From assembly GCF_001951155.1 (NCBI RefSeq), contig NZ_CP016359.1, positions 124,001-188,000 on the forward strand: a stretch of 64,000 bases of DNA, read 5' to 3'. The position numbers and the translations under genes are program-made. The notes below the pieces were generated by a model. The model was not told the DNA's origin. It ran no database searches and worked only from the letters and a program-made list of their open reading frames with translations. Shown here piece by piece: positions 44,563 through 52,658 of this stretch. The first letter of the stretch is position 1, and each line of letters opens with the position of its first letter. Origin of the DNA: Christiangramia flava JLT2011 (lineage in GTDB: Bacteria; Bacteroidota; Bacteroidia; Flavobacteriales; Flavobacteriaceae).

Positions 44563-45402
44563 TTATGGGATCCATTTCTTTTCGAAATTCGGCTTACGTT
44601 TTTCCAAAAATGCATCTCTTCCTTCCTTTGCTTCGTCAGTCATATAAGCCAGTCTTGTTGCCTCGCCAGCAAAAACCTGCTGACCAACCATACCGTCATC
44701 CGTAAGATTCATGGCAAATTTCAGCATTTTGATAGAGGTTGGTGACTTCGCGAGGATCTCTTGCGCCCATTCGTAAGCGGTATCTTCCAGTTCTTCATGT
44801 GGAATAACGGCATTGACCATTCCCATTTCATAGGCTTCCTGTGCAGAATAATTCCTTCCAAGGAAAAAGATCTCGCGCGCCTTCTTCTGCCCTACCATTT
44901 TTGCCAGATACGCTGACCCGTAACCTGCATCAAAACTGGTAACATCGGCATCTGTTTGTTTAAAGATCGCGTGTTCTTTACTGGCTAAAGTTAAATCACA
45001 AACGACATGGAGGCTGTGCCCTCCACCAACAGCCCAACCCGGAACTACACAAATCACCGCTTTAGGCATGAACCTGATCAAGCGTTGCACTTCCAGAATG
45101 TTCAACCTATGGTAGCCATCCTCTCCCACATATCCCTGGTGCCCTCTTGCTTTCTGGTCACCGCCGCTACAAAAAGCCCATTTTCCATCTTTGCTGGACG
45201 GCCCTTCAGCTGAGAGTAAAACGACCCCGATGGATGTATCTTCATGCGCATCTTTAAAGGCATCCAGTAATTCCGAAGTGGTTTTTGGTCTAAAAGCGTT
45301 ACGAACATCGGGCCTGTTGAAGGCGATCCTTGCGACTCCGTTCGCTTTTTTATAGGTGATATCGTCGTACTGCTTCACAGTTTTCCAGTCTATCTTGCTC
45401 AT
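44563..45402 (-). CDS. menB: 1,4-dihydroxy-2-naphthoyl-CoA synthase
   Basis: 279-aa crotonase-fold enzyme of menaquinone synthesis that closes the second ring of O-succinylbenzoyl-CoA. Seen: FNRPDVRNAFRPKT, FCSGGDQKARG with the oxyanion-hole Gly, the MenB-specific VPGWAVGGGHSLHVVCDLT, TSFDAGYGSAYLAK, and the C-terminal KRKPNFEKKW. Length matches MenB. It is about 7 kb from menD/menF in the same direction, with a SusCD pair in between. Confidence 0.95.
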   Translation of the reverse strand: MSKIDWKTVKQYDDITYKKANGVARIAFNRPDVRNAFRPKTTSELLDAFKDAHEDTSIGVVLLSAEGPSSKDGKWAFCSGGDQKARGHQGYVGEDGYHRLNILEVQRLIRFMPKAVICVVPGWAVGGGHSLHVVCDLTLASKEHAIFKQTDADVTSFDAGYGSAYLAKMVGQKKAREIFFLGRNYSAQEAYEMGMVNAVIPHEELEDTAYEWAQEILAKSPTSIKMLKFAMNLTDDGMVGQQVFAGEATRLAYMTDEAKEGRDAFLEKRKPNFEKKWIP

Positions 45403-45448
45403 ATTCTTGTTTTGTGTAAAAATAGCATATTCCGCTGGTATGAAAAAG

Positions 45449-45472
45449 AAAAGCCCGCTACAGCGGGCTTTT
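45449..45472 (-). terminator. Intrinsic terminator
   Basis: Arms AAAAGCCCGCT and AGCGGGCTTTT, downstream of the DUF2059 gene stop at 45493 and before menB. Confidence 0.85.
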
Positions 45473-45492
45473 AAATATTAGCAGTTATCTTT

Positions 45493-45894
45493 CTACTGCA
45501 TGTATTTTGCCATAATTGGTTGTAATTTCATACCCCAGGCCTGCCCCAGCTCCATTCCTTCTTTAGTTATTTCCGGAAGAGTGGCTACCATTTTTTCGCC
45601 TACTGGTGTGTGATAAAATTCGAGGATCTTATCGATGTCTTCTTCGGTAAAATTTTTCATATAAATTTCAGCCATCTGCGCGTATAATTCGAATGTGCTA
45701 TCCCGCAATTCTTTTTTGAAGTCTTCTCGATTTTCTTCCGGCACCATTTTAACCAGCGGATCCATGATGACTTCAAATTGTTGTCCCGAGGTCATTTTGA
45801 TCAATTCGATGGTTTTAGTTTCAAAACTGGAAGTTTCCTGGCTAAAACCGTAAAAACTTAGCAGGAATATCCCGATGCATACTACTTTTTTCAT
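45493..45894 (-). CDS. Secreted DUF2059-family protein
   Basis: 133 aa with a signal peptide (VVCIGIFLLSFYGFSQ). The body is a helical domain of the DUF2059 type: FTEEDIDKILEFYHTPVGEK is its most recognisable stretch. Periplasmic location expected; function unknown. It stands alone between the SusD gene and menB, with a terminator on both sides. Confidence 0.87.
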   Translation of the reverse strand: MKKVVCIGIFLLSFYGFSQETSSFETKTIELIKMTSGQQFEVIMDPLVKMVPEENREDFKKELRDSTFELYAQMAEIYMKNFTEEDIDKILEFYHTPVGEKMVATLPEITKEGMELGQAWGMKLQPIMAKYMQ

Positions 45895-45947
45895 GTTGTG
45901 ATTTATGATTGTAATTTGGCGTAAGATATCGTTTTATTTCAAAAAAA

Positions 45948-45977
45948 ACTGCCGCAACACGAAGTATTGCAGCAGTT
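45948..45977 (-). terminator. Intrinsic terminator after the SusCD operon
   Basis: Arms AACTGCCGCAA and TTGCAGCAGTT (one mismatch) with an A run at 45941-45948, which gives T residues on the minus strand. It lies 21 bases past the SusD stop. Confidence 0.75.
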
Positions 45978-45998
45978 CTTATCATTGGTTAGATTACT

Positions 45999-47480
45999 TT
46001 ACTCGGCGTCCCACCAGACCGGTGTCACAGGAGTTTCCTGGTTTGCCAGTACCACGTCGCCGTTTCGGTTCAATTCAGTAGAAGGATAGGTCGCTCTTCG
46101 GAACCACATACCGGCGTAATCACCGCTTTCACCTTCAGATTCACGAACAGTAAGACCGGTAAATACGTCATCTGAAAAATCATATCTTCTGAAGTCCACA
46201 AAAGTTTCCGGATTTAGGAAATTATGGATATATTTTTCTTTCATAATGTGATTGAGCATCAGATTGTCCATTCCCACATCTACAGCAGGATCGTCCAAAT
46301 AAGCGCTTCCATCCACCCCATATTTTGCCATACTGGCTCTGATCCCTTCCAGGTATGCCTCATAACCTTCAGCAGTTGTTCCAGCACTTGTTGTGGTTCC
46401 TCCATTAGCCAGAAATTCTGCTTCCGCCTTGATAAATTGGGCTTCCGCATAAGTGATCACTACGATCGGCGCATCTGCACGGGTATAATAACCGCCTTCA
46501 ACAAACTGGACGTTTCCAGGAGTACCATCAGGAGAAACTCCTCCGGCCCCACTAACATATCCTTTCCACTCGGTGTCTTCGTCGTTATCAATCGTTCCGA
46601 AAACCGGTAAACGCGGATCGATCTCGAGAGCGTCGCTTTCAAATGGGTAATAATCTCCGTTCATCATGCTCACGATCTGGCTGGCAAGATCATTATGAAA
46701 ATTCCCGGTATTCCTGGCAAGGATTTCCGTAGAATATCTTGGATTGATACTTCTATCATCGTAAAACATCTGGAAATCATCATCATTGGAAGTAAACCCG
46801 TTTTCAATACTTGTTAAAACATCCTGAGGGGAAGTGACTCCTTTATTCACCAAATGCAACTGGTAACGAGCCTTGAGGGTATAGGCGGCTCTGAGCCACT
46901 TATCCAGGTCACCGTTATAGATCAGGTCTTCACTACCCAGGCTTATCCCAGAATCATCGGTACTTTGAAGGGCACTGATTGCCCCATCCAGCAAGGCAAA
47001 CAACTGGTCGTAGGCTTCCTGCTGGGTGTCAAAGGAAGGGAATAAATTATCATCGCCCATCGATGCTTCAGATAGTGGAATATCATCCCAGGTATCGGTC
47101 GCGATACCAATATTCATGGCCTTCAGAATATCAGCTACCGCGCCGTAATGAATCGCCCCAGAAGCTTCGGCTTTTTGTTTGATCACATCGATATTCGGAA
47201 AGGAATACAGGTATACGTTGGACCAAAGCCCGGAAGCCGTGGTTTCACCGGAAGCAGTTCCTCCCTGCCCCACGAAATACTGCGTATAATTTCCGAAGGT
47301 CAACTCTGCCGAATACTGCCCTTCCACAGTCCGGAAAATCACCGGAGCCAGCAGGTCATTAATTCGCAGCTGGTCCAGGTCTGCCGTGCCGGAGGGCGTA
47401 TTTACGTCAAAATAATCGTCACTGCAGGAAAAGCTTCCCACGAGCGCTATTAAACAACATATTTTATAAAAAGTCTTCAT
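45999..47480 (-). CDS. SusD/RagB-like outer-membrane nutrient-binding lipoprotein
   Basis: 493 aa from the ATG at 47480 (MKTFYKICC); a TTG two codons earlier is less likely. Lipobox VGSFSC (Cys about 20). It has the helical SusD fold marks seen in the SusD-like_2 group: DLDQLRINDLLAPVIF near the start, TYAEAQFIKAEAEFL in the TPR-like middle, and MKEKYIHNFLNPETFVDFRRY near the end. It forms the lid on the SusC transporter coded just upstream (gap of 10 bases). No glycoside hydrolase is nearby, so the nutrient is unknown. Confidence 0.93.
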   Translation of the reverse strand: MKTFYKICCLIALVGSFSCSDDYFDVNTPSGTADLDQLRINDLLAPVIFRTVEGQYSAELTFGNYTQYFVGQGGTASGETTASGLWSNVYLYSFPNIDVIKQKAEASGAIHYGAVADILKAMNIGIATDTWDDIPLSEASMGDDNLFPSFDTQQEAYDQLFALLDGAISALQSTDDSGISLGSEDLIYNGDLDKWLRAAYTLKARYQLHLVNKGVTSPQDVLTSIENGFTSNDDDFQMFYDDRSINPRYSTEILARNTGNFHNDLASQIVSMMNGDYYPFESDALEIDPRLPVFGTIDNDEDTEWKGYVSGAGGVSPDGTPGNVQFVEGGYYTRADAPIVVITYAEAQFIKAEAEFLANGGTTTSAGTTAEGYEAYLEGIRASMAKYGVDGSAYLDDPAVDVGMDNLMLNHIMKEKYIHNFLNPETFVDFRRYDFSDDVFTGLTVRESEGESGDYAGMWFRRATYPSTELNRNGDVVLANQETPVTPVWWDAE

Positions 47481-47490
47481 AATCAATTTT

Positions 47491-50400
47491 TTAAAATCCT
47501 AATTTAAATCCTACAGAATAGATCTGTGACAGTGGCGTACTCAAACCTGCAAATCCATAAACGTTACTTCCCGCACTGTACTGATTTCCTTCCGGATCGT
47601 ACCCATCGTAAGGCGTCCAGACAAGGATATTCTGAGCACTCGCTGAAACTGACAGTCTCTCGGCATGCAGCGCGCTAAGAATGCTTCCTTTGAAATCGTA
47701 ACCTAAAGAAATATTTCGGAGTTTCACCCAGGAAGCATCCTGAACAAGGATTTCAGCAGCCCTATTGTAAGCTGTCGAACTTCTGTAGTAATCCTGATCG
47801 ATCAATACTTCTGTGGTATTGGTGGTATAACCTCCATTGCCATCGTCCATTACTCCATCAAATACCGTGGTCTGATCGCGGAATTCAGTCACCTTCAGAA
47901 TACCATTTCGAAGGGCATTTCTTCTTCCTGAATCATATAGGTCACCGCCTTTTTTCCATTCTACCAGGAAGTCGAAGGTAATTCCTTTAAAATTTAATCG
48001 GTTACCCAGGGAAGCGATAAAATCTGGAAAAGCATTTCCAACTTTCACTCTTTCATCTAGATTGATCACGGGGAGACCATTTTCATCAATATAGCGCTCG
48101 CCATTTTCATATCTCCAGGTGTATCCATAAAGGGACCCCAGACGGTCTCCATCACGAATTTCAGAAGTGATTCCGGCAAAACCGGCATCAGCGAAGATCA
48201 GTGCTTCTATATCTTCCGGCAATTCTACCACTTCTCCACGGTTGGTCGAGAAGTTCAGGTAGGTTTCCCATTTGAGATCATCATTATTCAAAATATCATA
48301 GGAAATCAAAAGTTCATGGCCCCAGGATTTGAATTTCCCGGCATTTCTTACGATTCCTGAAAGCCCGGTAGAGTATGCCGTTCCAACTGTGAAAATCTGG
48401 TTATTAACGGTGGTTTGATAATACGCATAATCAAAACGCAAACGATTACTGAAAAAGCGAAGATCGGCACCTAGTTCAAAAGAACGGTTCTTTTCTGGCA
48501 ACAGCATTGGATCTCCAATAGACGTATCGGCACGGTAGCCACCGGTTCCTCCAAACGGGAAATTTCCATCAGAAACATAATAGCTTCCAACCTGGCCAAA
48601 TAATGGCCCTTTTCCTACTTCCGCCCAGGAAGCTCTCAATTTACTGAATGACAATAAATCGCTATTCTCGTCAATCAGGTTGTGGAAATCATAAGCCAAA
48701 CTTACCGATGGATAAAAGAACGATCTGTTTTCCTTCGGAAGAGTGGATACCCAGTCATTCCTACCAGTTACGGTTAAGAACAGCTCATTTTTATAATCCA
48801 TTTTCAGCTCCCCGAAGACACCTACGTTCCTGATCTGTGATTCGGTCTTATTTCCGAAGATATTGATCGTATTAGAAATATCGTTAATACCAGGTACATT
48901 CAGCGTCTCTCCCCTTATGTAAGCATAATCTCTTTTGGTATCAGAAATCTGGTTACCCAGCGTCAAGGAAGTATTGAAGTCATCACTCCAGTCTTTCGTG
49001 AAATTCACCAGGAAGTTGGATTCCAGGCCAAGAAAATCATTGTATTGCTCCAACACAAAACCACCTACCTGTGATCCCACGTCCAAATCTGGTGGAACGA
49101 AGCGGTTTCTTCTATCAGAATAATTATCGATCTGGGCAGAATAGGTCAGGTTTACCCAATCACGAGGATTCCAGTTAAGGGAAATATTCCCGATCCAGCG
49201 ATTCACATCATCCTTCAACGGACTTTTTTCCAATAAATATCTCGGGTTATCGATCACCCCAAACGAGTAATTTCGCTGAGAACCATCTGCATTCTGATAA
49301 TCATTGATCGGGAATGTAGCCGAATAATAAGAAAGGGAACTAAAAACCGATTTATCTCCACCATTTCCTCTCGCTCCACCGCTATTGGCATAAGTAAGAG
49401 AGGTGTTGATGTTGAAATTATCTGTGGCCTGGTAACCGGCCTTTAAGCGAAGGTTCGTTTTGTCATAATAAGTATTTGGCAACACTCCTTCTTCACTGTC
49501 GTTACCTACAGAAAAGTAATAATTCATTTTTTCGGTAGCACCGCTCATGCTCAGGTCAAGCTGTGTAAGCACCCCGGTTCTGAAAAGGTCGTAAGGATCG
49601 TAGAATTGATCGTCTGAAAGATCGATTACCGTCCCGTCATCCATCGTATAGGAATCATCGCTGTAGCGCGGCCCCCAGGAATAGAAAGAAGTTCCTCCAA
49701 GCCGGGTAAAACCGGATTCTGTTTCTGGAGTGTATAAGGTTCGTGGTGCACCGCTATATCCTTCCCGATAGGTCTTTTGCAATTCCGGAGTTTGTACAAT
49801 GTCTTTAAAACTGGTAGAAGCCGAAAAATTGATCTTCGGTTTTCCTAATTTTCCTTTTTTAGTAGTGATGACAATTGCCCCGTTTGCCGCACGAACACCG
49901 TATAAAGCTGTCGCAGCGGCGCCCTTTAGCACGTTAAACGACTCGATATCTTCCGGGTTCAAATCGGCAGCACGGTTTGTGAATGAAAATTGTTCCGCAC
50001 TGCTCGGAGAGTTCGATCCTGCGCTCGGTCTCACATCTCCGGAAAAAGTACTGTTATCCATCGCCAGCCCATCGATTACGATCAGTGGCTGGTTGCTACG
50101 TTGTGGGTTAATGGAAGTAATTCCCCTGATCAGGATATCCACTCCACCACCAGCGGTACCGGAACTTTGATTGATCTGTACCCCGGCAACACGCCCCTGT
50201 AATCCCTGGATGGCGTTGGTATTACCGGTCATATTCACATCTTCGGCTTCTACCTTGGATACCGAATATCCCAGGGAACGAGTATCGCGCTCAATACCGA
50301 AAGCGGTAACAACTACCTCGCTCAGCGCATTTTCATCTGGCGCCAGGCTAACGTCTAAGGTTCTACCGGTCACGGGCACTTCTTTTGCTGTGTAGCCTAC

Positions 50401-50625
50401 AAAAGAAAAAATCAGCGTACTGCCATCTGGCGCACTGATCGAATACATCCCGTCATAATCGGTTGTGGTTCCTGAATTCGTGCCCTTTAGCTGAATGGTC
50501 ACCCCAAACATGGGCATTCCATTTTCGTCGGTCACTTTACCCTTTACAGCCGTTTCCTGTGCGCTTAGTAAAAAACTGAATAAGGTAAAAAAGACGACAA
50601 AAAATGAAGTAATTCTTTTTGTCAT
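47491..50625 (-). CDS. SusC/RagA-like TonB-dependent outer-membrane transporter
   Basis: 1044 aa with a signal peptide (FFTLFSFLLSAQ). Order: carboxypeptidase-like beta-sandwich (VKGKVTDENGMPMFGVTIQL, about 25-105), plug domain (NAIQGLQGRVAGVQINQSSG, LIRGITSINPQRS, VIDGLAMD, ATALYGVRAANGAIVITTKK), then a 22-strand barrel ending YSVGFKLGF. Transports a nutrient into the periplasm with energy from TonB. It is the first gene of a two-gene operon with the SusD-like gene. A long inverted repeat lies about 95 bases upstream and may be the operator. No anti-sigma or ECF sigma gene is adjacent. Confidence 0.95.
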   Translation of the reverse strand: MTKRITSFFVVFFTLFSFLLSAQETAVKGKVTDENGMPMFGVTIQLKGTNSGTTTDYDGMYSISAPDGSTLIFSFVGYTAKEVPVTGRTLDVSLAPDENALSEVVVTAFGIERDTRSLGYSVSKVEAEDVNMTGNTNAIQGLQGRVAGVQINQSSGTAGGGVDILIRGITSINPQRSNQPLIVIDGLAMDNSTFSGDVRPSAGSNSPSSAEQFSFTNRAADLNPEDIESFNVLKGAAATALYGVRAANGAIVITTKKGKLGKPKINFSASTSFKDIVQTPELQKTYREGYSGAPRTLYTPETESGFTRLGGTSFYSWGPRYSDDSYTMDDGTVIDLSDDQFYDPYDLFRTGVLTQLDLSMSGATEKMNYYFSVGNDSEEGVLPNTYYDKTNLRLKAGYQATDNFNINTSLTYANSGGARGNGGDKSVFSSLSYYSATFPINDYQNADGSQRNYSFGVIDNPRYLLEKSPLKDDVNRWIGNISLNWNPRDWVNLTYSAQIDNYSDRRNRFVPPDLDVGSQVGGFVLEQYNDFLGLESNFLVNFTKDWSDDFNTSLTLGNQISDTKRDYAYIRGETLNVPGINDISNTINIFGNKTESQIRNVGVFGELKMDYKNELFLTVTGRNDWVSTLPKENRSFFYPSVSLAYDFHNLIDENSDLLSFSKLRASWAEVGKGPLFGQVGSYYVSDGNFPFGGTGGYRADTSIGDPMLLPEKNRSFELGADLRFFSNRLRFDYAYYQTTVNNQIFTVGTAYSTGLSGIVRNAGKFKSWGHELLISYDILNNDDLKWETYLNFSTNRGEVVELPEDIEALIFADAGFAGITSEIRDGDRLGSLYGYTWRYENGERYIDENGLPVINLDERVKVGNAFPDFIASLGNRLNFKGITFDFLVEWKKGGDLYDSGRRNALRNGILKVTEFRDQTTVFDGVMDDGNGGYTTNTTEVLIDQDYYRSSTAYNRAAEILVQDASWVKLRNISLGYDFKGSILSALHAERLSVSASAQNILVWTPYDGYDPEGNQYSAGSNVYGFAGLSTPLSQIYSVGFKLGF

Positions 50626-50719
50626 AATGTTGAAATTGGTTAAGGTGTTTGAGTAAATATATGTAAATTTAATGTTAAATTAAGGAGATATTTGCTGCTT
50701 TTCTTAACGTTATTCTATT

Positions 50720-50750
50720 TTTTATGAATAAAAGAATATTATTCATAAAA
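50720..50750. promoter_or_regulatory. Perfect 12-base inverted repeat upstream of SusCD
   Basis: TTTTATGAATAA (50720-50731), seven bases, TTATTCATAAAA (50739-50750). It starts 95 bases before the SusC ATG and 136 bases before the forward gene at 50886. No T-run terminator context and no gene end nearby, so a protein-binding site is more likely than a terminator. Confidence 0.5.
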
Positions 50751-50885
50751 GTATTCGGAAGTTAAAAATCTTAGTCTATAAATTGAATTATTCCCATTTC
50801 TGCATCTTACGGAAGCCTTCGAAATTTAAATTGAAAAATTCCGTTATTTTAGCACAATCTTTGATCGCATACTGAAAACCGAAAA

Positions 50886-51344
50886 ATGAGAGCTTTCCTT
50901 TTTATTATTTTCATCTTTGCCAGTTTTAGCATTCAGGCCCAGGAGTACGAGCGCTGGAACCGAGAAGATTTTGAGATCAACAGGAAGGAAATCGGGATTT
51001 CGTGGAAAGATTTTGCCTTCAGCTGGCAAACGCCTACTTATTTCGAATTGCCAGATGGCAATTTCCTGGACAGTGATCCTTACGGGCAACGCAAGCAGGT
51101 GGATATGCTTGCCGCGATGGATGAGATCAATAGAAAAAAGAGCCAGGACGCTCCCAATTTCACCTCTCCGCTTTCCATTCCGAAGCGGGAGAAAAAATCA
51201 TTTGAAGTGCAGGTAAATTCCTTCGGAAGGGATGATAACAGTACGTATATCAATCCTTTTGTAGCGCCAACACTGAATCCATATGGATCTTCCAGGTTCA
51301 GGAACAGCTATTCTCCTTTCCGCACTACTTATTTTCAGAATTAA
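50886..51344 (+). CDS. Exported protein of unknown function
   Basis: 152 aa with a clear signal peptide (MRAFLFIIFIFASFSIQAQ). The mature part is polar and aromatic-rich (WNREDFEINRKEIGISWKDF, then PTLNPYGSSRFRNSYSPFRT at the end). I do not recognise a domain. TATTTTAG about 35 bases upstream is near the -7 consensus. Its stop overlaps the end of the convergent CvfB-like gene by 20 bases. Confidence 0.7.
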   Translation: MRAFLFIIFIFASFSIQAQEYERWNREDFEINRKEIGISWKDFAFSWQTPTYFELPDGNFLDSDPYGQRKQVDMLAAMDEINRKKSQDAPNFTSPLSIPKREKKSFEVQVNSFGRDDNSTYINPFVAPTLNPYGSSRFRNSYSPFRTTYFQN

Positions 51345-52167
51345 GATAAATCCCGTCCTTTCGAATTTCGATCAGGCGTTGTTTATACAGCGTACCGATA
51401 GCTTTCTTGAAACTTTTTTTGCTCATTCCAAGTGTCTGGTAGATCAATTCAGGATCAGACTTATCTGAAAGTTTCAGAACCCCACCACTTTCCTGAAGTT
51501 TTTCCATGACCTTATCCGCATTGGGTTCAATACTTCGATAACCAGGACGCTGCAAGGTCACATCGATCTTATTGTCTTCTCGGATCTTTTTGATATAGCC
51601 TTTCAATTCATCACCTTCATAAAGGTTCTTGAAAACCTCATCCTTATAGATCAGCCCCAGATGAAGCTGGTTGATAATGACTTTATAGCCCAGATCGGTT
51701 TTGTTGCTAATGATCAGGTTCACTTCTTCAAAGGGCTCCACACTCAACTCCTCATTATCGAGAAATGCGTGCACTTTTGAGGAAGCCGCCAAACGATTGG
51801 TCTCCAGATCAAGATAACAGAAAACAAGATAGCTTTCCCCTGCAACCATGGGCACTACCTGTTCTTTAAACGGAACGAACAAATGTTTTTCCAGGCCCCA
51901 GTCCAAAAACGCCCCAACCTGGCTCACTTCTGCACATTTCAGACTTCCAAACTGATCCAGTTTTATGTAAGGTTTCAAATTTGTGGCAACTGGTCGTTCT
52001 TCGTGATCCAAATAAACAAATACTTCAATTTCATCACCGGCTTTCAAACCTTCAGGAACATATTTATTGGGCAACAACACCTCCTCTTCCTGTTCATTTT
52101 CCAGATAAACGCCAAAATCTGTAGCGCGGCTCATTTTCAACATGTGATATTCTCCAATTTGAATCAT
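51325..52167 (-). CDS. CvfB-like S1-domain RNA-binding protein
   Basis: 280 aa from the ATG at 52167 (MIQIGEYHMLKMSRATDFGV); the frame also opens at 52185 but the added residues are not family-like. It fits the CvfB family: three S1-like beta-barrel domains (GVYLENEQEEEVLLPNKYVP, then GAFLDWGLEKHLFVPFKEQV, then the part around GLIYKDEVFKNLYEGDEL) and a C-terminal winged helix (LSDKSDPELIYQTLGMSKKS). Likely an RNA-binding regulator. The 3' end overlaps the convergent gene by 20 bases. Confidence 0.88.
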   Translation of the reverse strand: MIQIGEYHMLKMSRATDFGVYLENEQEEEVLLPNKYVPEGLKAGDEIEVFVYLDHEERPVATNLKPYIKLDQFGSLKCAEVSQVGAFLDWGLEKHLFVPFKEQVVPMVAGESYLVFCYLDLETNRLAASSKVHAFLDNEELSVEPFEEVNLIISNKTDLGYKVIINQLHLGLIYKDEVFKNLYEGDELKGYIKKIREDNKIDVTLQRPGYRSIEPNADKVMEKLQESGGVLKLSDKSDPELIYQTLGMSKKSFKKAIGTLYKQRLIEIRKDGIYLNSENK

Positions 52168-52194
52168 CCTGATAATTTTGTGCAAAGATCATAT

Positions 52195-52230
52195 AAAAAA
52201 ATCCGCTTTCGGAAAGAAAACGGATTTTTT
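52195..52230 (-). terminator. Intrinsic terminator
   Basis: Arms AAAAAATCCG and CGGATTTTTT around a loop of about 15 bases that itself contains CTTTC/GAAAG. It lies after the DUF2853 gene stop at 52251. Confidence 0.8.
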
Positions 52231-52250
52231 CAAAATACTATCAAATACTA

Positions 52251-52595
52251 TTATTTGTAAATGCTTTCTTTTTTGAAATGCTTGGTCAACAGGTAATACA
52301 CCACTACGCGATACTTGTTGCGGTTGGATTTCCCGTACTTTTCGATAACCTGGTTCAGCGCGTCTTCTGCCTTGCCTTCATCAGTGATTCCTAATTTCTT
52401 CATGATGAAGTTCTTTTTAACCGTGTTCATCTCACCCTCGCTGGAAGAGGAAACGGTTTCGGCATCAGCCTTGTAAATACTAGGCCCCTGAGCTTTGGCA
52501 ATTTTACGTACCAGATCCACATCAGGATTGCTTTCGCCTACTTTACTTTTAAGGTCATCTATGTACTGACCAACTTTTTCATCTAGCTTACTCAT
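52251..52595 (-). CDS. DUF2853-family protein
   Basis: 114-aa soluble, Lys-rich protein with YIDDLKSKVGESNPDVDLV, VKKNFIMKKLGI and NKYRVVVYYLLTKHF, which I recognise as the DUF2853 family, small helical proteins common in Bacteroidetes and Proteobacteria. Function unknown. It follows menD by 63 bases in the same direction. Confidence 0.88.
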   Translation of the reverse strand: MSKLDEKVGQYIDDLKSKVGESNPDVDLVRKIAKAQGPSIYKADAETVSSSSEGEMNTVKKNFIMKKLGITDEGKAEDALNQVIEKYGKSNRNKYRVVVYYLLTKHFKKESIYK

Positions 52596-52658
52596 GATTT
52601 AATTTTTTAGTTGCCATACAATATACCAAAAATGCCAATTAAAATGAATACGCCAGTT

